Assembly: GCA_938074605.1 (NCBI GenBank)
Contig: CALJEI010000003.1
Coordinates: forward strand, 1 to 64,000
Direction: 5' to 3'
Length of the DNA: 64,000 nt
From: an uncultured Ignisphaera sp.
Lineage (GTDB): Archaea > Thermoproteota > Thermoprotei_A > Sulfolobales > Ignisphaeraceae
Part shown: piece by piece, positions 35,237-44,708 of the stretch
Layout: the number at the start of each line of letters is the position of its first letter
How positions within the stretch are numbered: the stretch's first letter is position 1
Translations under genes and position numbers: made by a program
The notes under the pieces: model-generated
Told to the model about the DNA's origin: nothing
Database searches by the model: none
Seen by the model: only the letters and a program-made list of their open reading frames with translations

Positions 35237-36034
35237 TTGGATGTAATAGAGATGCTATGTATAGCCATGCCAATGGTTATAGCTATAGCTATCATAATGC
35301 TCTACAACTTTCCATCGCTGTTTGGATTATCTAAAGCTAAAATTAGTGTCATAGCTGTACCAGGTCCTATTATAGTGGTGTCAGATATCCATGTAGGTTC
35401 TAGAAAGTCGTATTATACTGTACTTAGGAGGCTTATAGAGAGAATAAGATATACTACGGTTGTTATTGCGGGTGATCTTATTGATGAGAGAATACCGTTT
35501 AGCAATATTTTAAGTGGTTTAAAAACTGCTTTAGAAGCACTGGGTTTAGAGAGGGGTAGAGTTATATATGTAGTATCTACAGCTAGTCATGATATAGATG
35601 GCTATTTTGAGAAGCCTCTGCATATAGCTATCAATAACATTACTATATCTATAGTTTCAGATATAGTAAGAATTATAATTGATGGTTGTAGTAGCTATAT
35701 CTATGTTACTCATGGTGAATATACATCAAGAGATGGTGTAATTGCATATATTCTTGATAGAATTGGTGTGGCACTATTTAAAAAATCTATAATAGCACTA
35801 ATTATGAGAAAGGCATTAGATATTGAAAAAAATGTATGGGTTTTTGTAGGACATAGCCATGTTCTATCCATAGAACCCCTCCTCAAAGTAGCTAATACTG
35901 GTTCTTGGGATGATAGGGTATATGCATCAGCAAAACCTGGAATTGGAGTTATTAGATGTATTGATAATAGACTTGATGTAAAGTTTATTAAGGTTTCTCT
36001 AAAAACTAATCAAAACCAGAGACCCATTCTTTAA
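35237..36034 (+). CDS. Calcineurin-like metallophosphoesterase, membrane-anchored
   Basis: A 265-residue protein with a hydrophobic N-terminal segment (about residues 5-25), then a metallophosphoesterase domain. It has VVSDIHVGSR (metal motif D-x-H), VVIAGDLIDER (G-D-x-x-D), STASHDIDG (H-D, a variant of the usual GNHD with Ser/Ala in place of Gly-Asn), YVTHGEYTS, and FVGHSHVLS (G-H-x-H). All metal ligands are present, so it is likely an active phosphodiesterase or phosphatase; substrate unknown. TTG start is chosen after AGGTG. It is followed 150 bp later by the bactofilin-like gene. Confidence 0.75.
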   Translation: MDVIEMLCIAMPMVIAIAIIMLYNFPSLFGLSKAKISVIAVPGPIIVVSDIHVGSRKSYYTVLRRLIERIRYTTVVIAGDLIDERIPFSNILSGLKTALEALGLERGRVIYVVSTASHDIDGYFEKPLHIAINNITISIVSDIVRIIIDGCSSYIYVTHGEYTSRDGVIAYILDRIGVALFKKSIIALIMRKALDIEKNVWVFVGHSHVLSIEPLLKVANTGSWDDRVYASAKPGIGVIRCIDNRLDVKFIKVSLKTNQNQRPIL

Positions 36035-36182
36035 GATTGGGAGAAGGTTAAGCTGGTACTAGCATTTAGTACCCCACCATTTCAACATTCTCTTTAGACC
36101 CAATAACTCTCATCATTACTAAAATATCTACTGCTACAATACCTATATAGCGATATCTAGTATAGGTTTGGTGTTGTAAGGA

Positions 36183-36836
36183 ATGGCTATTGAGGAGCTG
36201 TATGCAGGTGGTAATATTAGACTTAAAGGACCATTGAAGTTTCGAACCATAAGAGTCTCAGGCTATTTTAGTGTGGATGGGTCTATAGAGGGTATTGAAA
36301 TGGATGTTTCAGGTGCTGTAAATATAGATGGTGATATTACTGCAAGATCTATAGATGTTTCAGGTGCTCTTAGAGTTTCAGGCAGCATTTTAGTAGACGA
36401 ATTTTCATCATCGGGAAATATAAAGGTTGCAGGAGCTATAAAGGCTAAAAAGATAACACTATCTGGTAGGCTTAAAGCTGATGAAATTTTTGCTGATGAA
36501 ATTTTTCTAAGAGGTAACATAGAAGTTAGAGAGGTTCAGGGGGTAAAGATTCATATAGCTAAAGGTTCTAAAATCCATGGCTCTATAGTTGCATGTGAGG
36601 TTACAATTGATAGAGATGCTGAAGCTACATCTGTATATGGTAGGAGGGTTTCCATAGGAAGAGGAGCTGAGGTAGAGATTATTGAAGCAGAGGAGGTATC
36701 TATTAAGGAGTATGCAGAAATTTCAATAGTAAGATACACCTCTAGAGCTAGTGTTGATAAAAATAGTAAGATAGATAGAATTGAAAAGATTGAGAGAATA
36801 GCTAAGGATTTAACATATTGCAATAAAAACAAATAG
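36183..36836 (+). CDS. Bactofilin-like polymer-forming beta-helix protein
   Basis: A 217-residue protein built of short beta-strand repeats in which Gly and small residues recur about every 10-11 positions (IRVSGYFSVDGSIEG, DVSGAVNIDGDITA, DVSGALRVSGSILV, SSSGNIKVAGAIKA, TLSGRLKADEIFAD). This is the right-handed beta-helix pattern of the bactofilin/DUF583 polymer-forming family. A charged 30-residue tail follows. Such proteins assemble into cytoskeletal filaments or scaffolds in bacteria; archaeal homologues are known only by similarity. GGTG-type SD with ATG 36183. No partner such as a peptidase is adjacent. Confidence 0.75.
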   Translation: MAIEELYAGGNIRLKGPLKFRTIRVSGYFSVDGSIEGIEMDVSGAVNIDGDITARSIDVSGALRVSGSILVDEFSSSGNIKVAGAIKAKKITLSGRLKADEIFADEIFLRGNIEVREVQGVKIHIAKGSKIHGSIVACEVTIDRDAEATSVYGRRVSIGRGAEVEIIEAEEVSIKEYAEISIVRYTSRASVDKNSKIDRIEKIERIAKDLTYCNKNK

Positions 36837-36857
36837 AAATCAAAATAAATCACAATA

Positions 36858-37461
36858 ATGGTAGCAAGATTACCATTTACTATAGTGGAGGGTAGCAGTA
36901 TAAGGATATATGAACCAATAAGATTAGGAGAGGTACTGGATAAAAGTAAGATAAAAGATTTAAACAGTCCCACCAAGTATTTCAGAATGCTGCAGAAGAT
37001 TCCTATGGTGATGAAATAGTATATGCAGAATATATAGTGCCATTAAGGATATTTCTAAGTTAATAGGACAAACTATGATTTTTAACTATAGAATGTCATT
37101 CAAACAGCTGATTGGATCATTTAACTACACTTTGTTAAGCTGTGACATTGATATAGATGTGGAGAGGATGTTGAATAAGGCTATAGAGCTGAGCCTTATA
37201 AGAATTGAAGATTAAATACATCTATATAGTGTTGAAGAGTTCTACTATAGGGAGCTTCTAAAAATAGAGTTTAAGCCAGATATAGTGATATAAGAAGCAT
37301 AGCCTATAGAGATAAGGGAGAATCAAGAGAGGTATATATTTATGGAGATCGGGGAGGGAATCAGTTGTAGTAAAATGAAGAGGTTATATAGATATATAGA
37401 GGAGTGTATCAATATCTTTAGTAAGCTAGGCAATATACTTAAAATAGCAACATATAGCTAA
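36858..37461 (+). pseudogene. Decayed gene of unknown family
   Basis: From ATG 36858 the plus strand reads MVARLPFTIVEGSSIRIYEP and continues to YFRMLQ. A frame change near 36998 gives DSYGDEIVYAEYIVPLR, another near 37050 gives KDISKLIGQTMIFNYR and MSFKQLIGSFNYTLLSCD, then an in-frame stop after LIRIED, IHLYSVEEFYYRELLKIEF, and finally MKRLYRYIEECINIFSKLG up to 37461. At least three frameshifts and one nonsense mutation interrupt an otherwise coherent protein of about 190 residues. I do not recognise the family. Confidence 0.6.
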
Positions 37462-37523
37462 TGTTTATGTATAGGCAATGTATTTTTAAACCTACTGCAA
37501 TAAATGGTAATGGTGTGATTATA

Positions 37524-37871
37524 ATGGGTTATATATCTCAAAATATTTTAATTGAATTAAAACAGCGTATAAGAAGATATATCAGGAGTATAATTCCTGG
37601 CTATCTAGAGATTCTCAATATCTATTCTATGAGAAACTATGGTAGAGATATACTTGATCTTTTCTTTGAATCACCAAGCAAAGTATATGACATTCTTATA
37701 CAGTATTATAAGGATTTCTTTACAGTAGATTTTGCCTTAATGCGACTCTTTCTAAGACCTATATCGATAGAAGCTAACAATACGTTGTTAGAGGAGCAGC
37801 TTCTAGAGCTTATTAAAAAGAGAAGAGATGATGAAGTACTTAAAGTTATAGCAGATAGTATAAAGAAGTAG
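37524..37871 (+). CDS. Small helical hypothetical protein
   Basis: A protein of about 115 residues, mostly helical, starting MGYISQNILIELKQRIRRYIRS and ending with a charged helix (LLELIKKRRDDEVLKVIADSIKK). The middle carries YGRDILDLFFESPSKVYDILIQYY. No known motif seen. ATG 37524 has GGTGTG 6 nt upstream; the longer ATG 37461 overlaps the pseudogene's end and adds non-conserved residues. It is immediately downstream of the decayed gene, so the two may once have been a functional pair. Confidence 0.55.
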   Translation: MGYISQNILIELKQRIRRYIRSIIPGYLEILNIYSMRNYGRDILDLFFESPSKVYDILIQYYKDFFTVDFALMRLFLRPISIEANNTLLEEQLLELIKKRRDDEVLKVIADSIKK

Positions 37872-38743
37872 TTCTACTTTAAATTAAAAGTTTCAGCCCA
37901 TTTAAAGTTAACAGAAATTCTCGGTATAGAGGATAGGGCTTCAGCTATAGAAATATTTATGGATAGAGTTTTGTATTGAAATATGTTCAGTATATATCCG
38001 GTTTAATCACCAATCATTGCCATCGCCACTCATCATCAGTTTATGACAGCTTAACACTTTCCTACTATATACTTTAATTTGATATTTGATATATTCTTTA
38101 TAACTTTAACTTCTTCTACTATAATGCTATTTTTATTTGAAGAGTTATAGTTTTTAAGGCTTTGAATACCATTAGCAGATTTCAGCTACAGAGCATTATT
38201 GGTGTTACTGTAATTGTCTATCTACTATTACTCACTATATGTAGTTAGGCTACCATAGATCTAATAAGAAAAATGTAAAATGGTTATAAAAATAAATATG
38301 GATAAGGTTATAGCTTAAAACATTTTAGAGCTAAAAATTCTACCAAGTGAAATCTTTAATTAGTATTTCTTTACTAACGATGGATTTGTATAGCTATAAT
38401 GGAACTTGGTCAAGGAGAATGTCACGCCTCCATCTATTTAAAATGCTTCAACTCTATGTTTACTGCCCAACTACATCTCTCTACTAAAAACTCATTAATT
38501 TATGCTATCTTCAAAGAGGAGTTACATACTTCTAGCAAGCTATAATGTAATAGAGGTTGGTAGATCATATAGGAATATATACTTTTAGCAATAATAATGT
38601 CTGTACAGCAATTTAATTAAAATTAGAAATAGTATGGTATATGCTAAGGCTCTTAATTAACCACCATCTATACTATTATTCATACTTGGACTAACATTAA
38701 TGGTTATTAATGTGCTGTGCCTACTGTACTACTAGGTTAAACT
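37872..38743. other. Long intergenic stretch, no gene supported
   Basis: About 870 bp without a credible gene. Just after the preceding stop, a short open remnant (KVSAHLKLTEILGIEDRAS, ending near 37979) might be a fragment of a lost gene. The remainder is AT-rich with stops in all frames; no repeats, tRNA or clear promoter beyond local A/T runs were recognised. Confidence 0.5.
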
Positions 38744-40633
38744 ATGATTGGTATTGTTATTGCTGCTGGGTATGGTACTAGACTTAAACCATACACTGAA
38801 TCTTTGCCTAAGTCGTTAATTGAATTAGAGCAGGGGGTAGCAATTATAGACTATATTATGAGGGTTATGACTGAAAATGGAATTAGGGATGTTTATATAG
38901 CTACTAGGAGTGAGTTTAAAGATATGTTCTCTACTAAAGTATCTAACGATAAGATTGTGGTTGTCGATGTAGCTCTAGGTGATGGTAATCTATGGACGCT
39001 CTATCAAGCAATTGAGAGGCTTAAAGATATGAATATAGAGGATGATGTAGTTGTTAGTATGTCTGACCATATATATGAGTTCAGTATTCTAAGGAATCTT
39101 ATTAAGGTGTCTATTAGGGATAGGGGTAGAGTTCTGCTATGCATAGATAGATCTGTGCGTGGTGAGGAGGCTATAGAGGGGCTAAAGGTTATCGTAGATG
39201 GTTCTACTGTAGTTTTAACTGGAAAGAATATACCTCCATTGACGGGTATTGATACAGGTCTATTCTATATTCCTAGAGAGCTATTTACAGAAATTAGTAG
39301 TGTTGTAAAGAAGTATGGTAGGAGTGCTACACTATCCGATTTTGTAAATGTGTTGGCTGAAAGGGGGCTTGTTGGCTTTGTTGATGTGACTGGTCTACGG
39401 TGGATAGATATAGATTCTATTGAGGATTTAGCTAAGGCTAGGAGGGTTTACTGGGAGATTATGAGGAGAAATTTAGTTAAAGAGAGTGATGGTATTGTAG
39501 CTAGATATGTAAATAGAAGAATTTCAACAAAAATTAGTCTCTTTCTATACAGAAATGGAATATTTATTGAACCAAGTATAATAACAGCTATAGTTTTTAT
39601 TATTGGTATAGCTGGTGCTATCACAATATATCTAAGTATGTATATCTTGGGCAGCATCCTTGCTTTACTATCGTCAATTCTTGATGGTGTTGATGGAGAA
39701 GTTGCTAGATTATTCGATAGACAAACAGAGTTTGGAGCAATTCTTGATACAACCTTAGATAGAATTGTTGATACACTTCTTATAGCTGGGTTAATATATC
39801 AAGGTTTTACACTTGGGGGATGGCCCCTACGGGTAGAATATGTAGTGCTTTCATCTCTAGCCATTCTTGGTACAGTATATGTTAGTTTTCTAAGCAATTT
39901 AGTTAGAGATAGAGAGTTGGTTGTAAAAGCTAGAACCTCTTTCCCATGGCCTACAAGAGATGTGCGAATAGTTGTTATAGCTCTAGCTCTAACATTTCGA
40001 CAGCCACTTTTAGGTCTAATATATATTCTCTTCTCTAGCTGGTATTTTATAGCTAGAATGTTTCTTCTTGTCATTAAGTATAGGATGGTGTGGGGGTTAG
40101 GTCTTATAAAAATTGTTAAAAGGGCTATACCAAGGCCAATAATATTTACACCAATGAGAATTGTTATTTATGATGTTCTTAGAGATTCACTAATACTAGT
40201 ACTACTAGTGTATATGACTACTTTAGGACTTGATTATTTTAATAAGTATTTAGCTGAAGAAATGCCTACAATAATGTGGGAAACGCTTTTAGCTATTGAA
40301 CTAGCTGTAATGGTTTACTTTAGCTATAGGGTTGTAAGAGGGCTATGGTATATTCTTATTAGTATCAAGGACTCTATTACTAGAAGACTATGGGTTACAC
40401 CAACAGTTTATAGGAGAGTTGCAATAGAGATAGTAATACTTATTGTTTTAATCCTTCTTAGATACCCTATAAGCTACTGTCTAACTGTTATAAGGGTTCA
40501 AAGAATTTTAATTGATATTATCAACTATAAATATAGTGTAGCTATAATTCTACTAACTATAGTTATCGCCATTGAATTTATAAAAATTATTGAGCATAAG
40601 ATACATAGCCACATATCCAAGCTTTTAAAGTAG
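38744..40633 (+). CDS. Bifunctional IPCT/DIPP synthase-like protein
   Basis: A 629-residue fusion. Residues 1-235 are a sugar-phosphate-type nucleotidyltransferase (GIVIAAGYGTRLKPYTESLPKSL; D-x-D-like SMSDHIYEF). Residues 265-450 are a CDP-alcohol phosphatidyltransferase with D317-G-x-x-A-R-x8-G331-x3-D335-x3-D339. This is the layout of CTP:inositol-1-phosphate cytidylyltransferase fused to di-myo-inositol-phosphate-phosphate synthase, for the thermoprotectant DIP. It differs from known relatives of about 430 residues by roughly 180 extra C-terminal residues with several TM helices (from about 450). The companion inositol phosphate synthase is not in this window. Confidence 0.8.
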   Translation: MIGIVIAAGYGTRLKPYTESLPKSLIELEQGVAIIDYIMRVMTENGIRDVYIATRSEFKDMFSTKVSNDKIVVVDVALGDGNLWTLYQAIERLKDMNIEDDVVVSMSDHIYEFSILRNLIKVSIRDRGRVLLCIDRSVRGEEAIEGLKVIVDGSTVVLTGKNIPPLTGIDTGLFYIPRELFTEISSVVKKYGRSATLSDFVNVLAERGLVGFVDVTGLRWIDIDSIEDLAKARRVYWEIMRRNLVKESDGIVARYVNRRISTKISLFLYRNGIFIEPSIITAIVFIIGIAGAITIYLSMYILGSILALLSSILDGVDGEVARLFDRQTEFGAILDTTLDRIVDTLLIAGLIYQGFTLGGWPLRVEYVVLSSLAILGTVYVSFLSNLVRDRELVVKARTSFPWPTRDVRIVVIALALTFRQPLLGLIYILFSSWYFIARMFLLVIKYRMVWGLGLIKIVKRAIPRPIIFTPMRIVIYDVLRDSLILVLLVYMTTLGLDYFNKYLAEEMPTIMWETLLAIELAVMVYFSYRVVRGLWYILISIKDSITRRLWVTPTVYRRVAIEIVILIVLILLRYPISYCLTVIRVQRILIDIINYKYSVAIILLTIVIAIEFIKIIEHKIHSHISKLLK

Positions 40634-40875
40634 AATTTTATTCTTTAAAGATCTATCCCCATTATACATCTCCTATATTTAGCCTCTTTAACGTCTGTTG
40701 GAATCTCTTAGATGAAGCTTTTCTCAAGAGAAGCTCAGCCTTAAGATGTTGTATGTCTGGATCATTTAAACATTCTTTTAATTAAATGGAACCTTGAATT
40801 TAATGTAGGGAAATAGATATGAGGCAATAAAATCAACAATTGATATAAATCGATATAGGGGCGGCTGAATATCCT

Positions 40876-41217
40876 CTATTCAGAGAGTAGTCTTATTTGA
40901 AGTCCACAGCCTTTAACTATATCGTAGATAGTGGTAGCAGCATCGATTATATCATTAGCACTACTACCTTCTATGGTTATTGTAATGGTGAGAGGCTGTG
41001 TAATATCTCTATATAGCTGTGTCGCATGGATATACTTAGATGTATGTGGAGTAACCTTTATAATAGTGCTATTTTCGTAGCTGCATATAAACATTGTTTG
41101 TGAGCCTATACATATACCCTTTGTACTTAGAGTTCTATAGAGCTTTGATATACATTCAAGTTCTTCTGAAAGTCCACGTAGCACTACTTCATATACGGCT
41201 TTAAACATTTTGGTCAC
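40876..41217 (-). CDS. Small alpha/beta hypothetical protein
   Basis: A 113-residue protein. It alternates predicted helices and strands (MTKMFKAVYEVVLRGLSEELECI, then TLSTKGICIGSQTMFICSYEN, PLTITITIEGSSANDIIDAA, GCGLQIRLLSE), a shape resembling KEOPS Pcc1-like or ribosomal accessory folds. I cannot name the family from sequence. It starts at an ATG with a few AT-rich bases upstream and is divergent from the HtrA gene by about 60 bp. Confidence 0.45.
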   Translation of the reverse strand: MTKMFKAVYEVVLRGLSEELECISKLYRTLSTKGICIGSQTMFICSYENSTIIKVTPHTSKYIHATQLYRDITQPLTITITIEGSSANDIIDAATTIYDIVKGCGLQIRLLSE

Positions 41218-41278
41218 AAGTTTTTATAGTGGGAAACAGTTATATTTTCTTTCCGTCTAGACACCTTGGGTGAGACTT

Positions 41279-42220
41279 TTGGATATAAAGGAGTTCAACA
41301 ACAGTATTACAGAAATTGTATCGAGGGTAATACAAAGTGTTGTAACAATATCAACTGTTAGAATAGCTATAGATGAATTTTTCGGTTTAGCTCCAGTTAG
41401 AGGAATGGGTTCGGGCTTTATAATCCATAGCAAGGGGTATATAGTTACCAATAATCATGTGGTGCAAGGCTCTTCAACAGTATATGTGGTTTTACCAACT
41501 GGGGAGACTGTAGAGGCTGAAGTTATTGCTACAGATCCATATAGGGATTTAGCTCTTGTAAAAGTTGATGCAGCTAATCTAAAGCCTATTGCATTAGGTG
41601 ATTCTGATAAGATTAGAGTAGGTGAAATAGTTTTTGCAATAGGTTCACCTCTAGGGCTGCCAGGAGCTACTGTAACAATGGGTGTCATAAGTGCTGTTGG
41701 GAGAACAATAAGTGGTGAAAATATTATTCTAGATGATTTAATTCAAACAGATGCTGCTATAAATCCTGGTAATAGCGGTGGCCCTCTAGTAAATGTTGCT
41801 GGTGAGGCTATAGGTGTTACAACAGCCATTATACCCTATGCACAGGGTATAGGCTTTGCAATTCCTATAAATACTACTAAGAGATTTCTAGAAATGATAT
41901 CTAGATATGGACGTCCAATAGTAGCGTGGATAGGGGTATATGTATCACCTCTAACCCAAGAGCAGGCAAGAATGTTTAGGCTACCCATCTCAAGGGGGCT
42001 TATAGTAGTTGGTGTTGTAAGAGGTAGTCCAGCGCATGAAGCTGGTATAGCTAGAGGAGATATAATAGTTAAAGTAAATGGTAGGGAGATTTCATCACCA
42101 AGGGAGCTTAGAATAGCTGTTGAAGAATCTATAGAGAGAGGGTATGTGGAGCTTGAAATTATTAGAGGTGGTAGAAGATATAGTGTGGAGGTACCTATAG
42201 CCATTCAAACTGTGGCATAG
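41279..42220 (+). CDS. HtrA/DegP-type serine protease with PDZ domain
   Basis: A protein of about 313 residues, trypsin-like domain then PDZ. Numbered from TTG 41279: His60 in IVTNNHVVQG, Asp90 in DPYRDLALVKVD, and Ser166 in NPGNSGGPLV form the catalytic triad. The PDZ domain (about 215-300) has GLIVVGVVRGSPAHEAGIARGDIIVKVNG. No signal peptide or TM is visible at the N-terminus (DIKEFNNSITEIVSRV), so it probably acts inside the cell or is exported by another route. TTG 41279 has GGTGAG 4 nt upstream; GTG 41270 is the longer option. Protein quality control. Confidence 0.88.
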   Translation: MDIKEFNNSITEIVSRVIQSVVTISTVRIAIDEFFGLAPVRGMGSGFIIHSKGYIVTNNHVVQGSSTVYVVLPTGETVEAEVIATDPYRDLALVKVDAANLKPIALGDSDKIRVGEIVFAIGSPLGLPGATVTMGVISAVGRTISGENIILDDLIQTDAAINPGNSGGPLVNVAGEAIGVTTAIIPYAQGIGFAIPINTTKRFLEMISRYGRPIVAWIGVYVSPLTQEQARMFRLPISRGLIVVGVVRGSPAHEAGIARGDIIVKVNGREISSPRELRIAVEESIERGYVELEIIRGGRRYSVEVPIAIQTVA

Positions 42221-42271
42221 AATTCAATTAAAGCATATAGCCTCATCTAAACAAGACAATTCATCTCTACT

Positions 42272-43267
42272 ATGAATCGCCTTACTTTTAGTAGTATCAC
42301 TATGGCTGACACTATGTACAATATTTATGTGGCTGGTAAAGTAAATATTGATACCATTATTGAATTAGATGATGTGTTTTTAAGGGGTAGAAAGTATAGA
42401 GGTAGGCTTCTCTCTAAATGTATTGGTGGTTCAGGGGCAAATATAGCGATAGCCATGGCTAGATTTAGTAGAGGGTTAAGGTTAAAGCTTATTGCAAGTA
42501 TAGGTAGCGACTATGCTGAATATATAGCTTCAATACTAGCCTCTGAGGGTATAAATTTATCAGGGATTTCTATATATGGTGAATTGAGTGGTAGAGCCTA
42601 CATATTTGTTGATAGAGATGGTGAAGCAACTATAGTGACAATTCCTAATGTCAATGAACGTCCCCCAGATCCAGGCAAGTATATAGGGGTAGATGATGTA
42701 GATGCTGTAGTGATTGCTAATACTGTTAGGGAAACTGCTCTAAATTTAGTAGATATAGCTATAAGAAAATCTGCTACTATTTTTCTAGATCCTGGAATAA
42801 GCTGGTTTAATGTAGGTGATCTATATAGTTTAGGTAAAAAGTGTTTTGTTCTTCCAAATAGATATGAGTTTATAGAACTTTTTGGAATTGATGTTAATAA
42901 ATATTTACAGAATCCCAGAATTTTAAACTCTAGATGCTCTATTATTATAAAGCTTGGAGCTGAAGGTGCTATAGCTATAGATAGAGAAAATGAAAGGATT
43001 ATAAAAGCCTCTTCACTAAATCTAGGGGGGCTTGGGCTTAAAGCAAGGACTACTGCTGGTTGTGGTGATGTCTTTACAGGTGTATTTGTAGCTAGATATC
43101 TTGAGAGTAGAAGTGTATTGGATGCAATTGAATATGCCTCTATAGCAGCAGGTCTAAAAAGATCTAGAATTGAGTCAAGTAATGCACCAACGAGAAGTGA
43201 GGTGGAGGAGGCTGTGGAGTTTGCTAGAAGGAAAGGCTTAATAAGCATTACAGTTAGTGAGATTTAG
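42272..43267 (+). CDS. PfkB-family sugar/nucleoside kinase
   Basis: A 331-residue ribokinase-like enzyme. Motifs: VAGKVNIDTIIELDDVFLRG and CIGGSGANIAIAMARFS (N-terminal PfkB signature), DGEATIVTIPNVNE, and GLKARTTAGCGDVFTGVFVAR near residue 265 (C-terminal signature with catalytic Asp). It phosphorylates a sugar or nucleoside using ATP or ADP; substrate not readable. The first ATG lacks an SD, so ATG 42302 or ATG 42314 may be used instead. Its last bases overlap the end of the convergent metalloprotease gene by 4 bp. Confidence 0.85.
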   Translation: MNRLTFSSITMADTMYNIYVAGKVNIDTIIELDDVFLRGRKYRGRLLSKCIGGSGANIAIAMARFSRGLRLKLIASIGSDYAEYIASILASEGINLSGISIYGELSGRAYIFVDRDGEATIVTIPNVNERPPDPGKYIGVDDVDAVVIANTVRETALNLVDIAIRKSATIFLDPGISWFNVGDLYSLGKKCFVLPNRYEFIELFGIDVNKYLQNPRILNSRCSIIIKLGAEGAIAIDRENERIIKASSLNLGGLGLKARTTAGCGDVFTGVFVARYLESRSVLDAIEYASIAAGLKRSRIESSNAPTRSEVEEAVEFARRKGLISITVSEI

Positions 43268-44577
43268 CCACATGCTTTACATATATATAGCAGCTCTACA
43301 ATCTCTGATACAATTGATACATATCTATTATTTATCGAAATGCTTAAACTAATTGATGGTGGTATTACCTCAATCCCTGGCTCCCACACACCCTCTATCT
43401 CACCAATATATATTTTAGCATAGGCTGTATCCCCATATATAGAAATGTTTTTAGCTTCTTCCCTTAACACCTGTATATATGCTTGGAAGAATTCCTCTGC
43501 ATCTTTCTGTGATGCCCACGATATATTCCAGCACACCACCCATTTCATATAACCAGATTCAGTAACTCTATACAATTCTACCCTATCTCCACTCCAGCCA
43601 TCAGCAGCTATTAAAGCATTTTCCAAACCTATTCTTCTAGCAAGTATAAGAAGAATATAGTATTCACCAAGTCTATCACTATATAGAGGGTCTCCATATG
43701 AACAATAGTTATGTGATATAGTTATATCCTCTGGTGAATAACTTCCATTAGATAGGTATGCTATATATTTCTCTGGCTTTATAACCATAGATGTTGAAAT
43801 TGGTGGCTTTAAATATGCTTGATTAACAAGCTCCCACCCCCCATATACGTATAGTCTCTTTACAAAATTCTCTCCATATATATATGGAAATAGAAGTAGG
43901 GATATATATGGATTATTTGGATCTATATTGAGTGTGGGGGATGGTGTACATAGACCTGTATCTATACAGTAGAGGTGTTGTGTCCATCCAGCATCACCCT
44001 CTATAAGTGCTGATATAGCCATAGCCCCATCTATAGTACTGTCCACTACCCCCATCCTGAGATTGAGATGCTGAAGTATATGTGTAAGTTCATGGACAAG
44101 AACATTTCTCACTCCTCTATCCTCAGGGTTAAAATAATCTGTATTTATATATAGTGTTGTACCTGCTACAGCTGCTAGAAACATTCCAATCCACCTCTTC
44201 TGCTCTACAGCTATACTAAAGTTATGTGGAACAAGAAGTGTTGCCTTGTATATATTCTCTTTATAGATCATATCATTGGGAATGGTACTATCTTTAGGCG
44301 CCCATGTCTCTATAGCCCATGATGTATTTATTAGCACTACCTCTATTTCTCTAGTGAAATTAAGCTGTCTTATTCTAGAAACATCTCTTTTAATTTCATC
44401 AATAAGTTGATATACTTTTTGGATATACCCATTAGAGGTAGTGATTGGCTGGGCTATTCCTATAGTTTTTTCTAACTCATATCTATAGAGATAAAGATTG
44501 TATGATATAATTAATGAACCTATGATTACAAATATAAATATAGCTTCAAGCATAACAAAATTTCTACTGCTAGCCAT
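43264..44577 (-). CDS. Membrane-anchored zinc metalloprotease, HExxH type
   Basis: A 437-residue protein with an N-terminal TM anchor (about residues 9-30) and a large outer domain. VLVHELTHILQHL at residues 160-172 supplies the zinc ligands His162 and His166 with catalytic Glu163; Glu193 in ISALIEGDAGW, about 27 residues on, fits a gluzincin third ligand. Paired cysteines (LYCIDTGLC and others) suggest extracytoplasmic disulfides. No strict family is recalled. It might process surface or exported proteins, and is unlike the HtrA neighbour in mechanism. Confidence 0.72.
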   Translation of the reverse strand: MASSRNFVMLEAIFIFVIIGSLIISYNLYLYRYELEKTIGIAQPITTSNGYIQKVYQLIDEIKRDVSRIRQLNFTREIEVVLINTSWAIETWAPKDSTIPNDMIYKENIYKATLLVPHNFSIAVEQKRWIGMFLAAVAGTTLYINTDYFNPEDRGVRNVLVHELTHILQHLNLRMGVVDSTIDGAMAISALIEGDAGWTQHLYCIDTGLCTPSPTLNIDPNNPYISLLLFPYIYGENFVKRLYVYGGWELVNQAYLKPPISTSMVIKPEKYIAYLSNGSYSPEDITISHNYCSYGDPLYSDRLGEYYILLILARRIGLENALIAADGWSGDRVELYRVTESGYMKWVVCWNISWASQKDAEEFFQAYIQVLREEAKNISIYGDTAYAKIYIGEIEGVWEPGIEVIPPSISLSISINNRYVSIVSEIVELLYICKACG

Positions 44578-44708
44578 TTCAAAAACCTATTAGTTTATGT
44601 TGTTATCAGAGTTAATAAGGGTTATAAAGCTTTATCTATAGAGTGATGTTTCCACTAAGATTATTATTTATATGCTTTACTAAACTTCATACACTACAGT
44701 GGTGTATA

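Noticed and set aside
36263-36976. Antisense frames across the bactofilin-like gene
   Set aside because: They mirror the repeats of the sense gene and one crosses into decayed DNA; no independent evidence.
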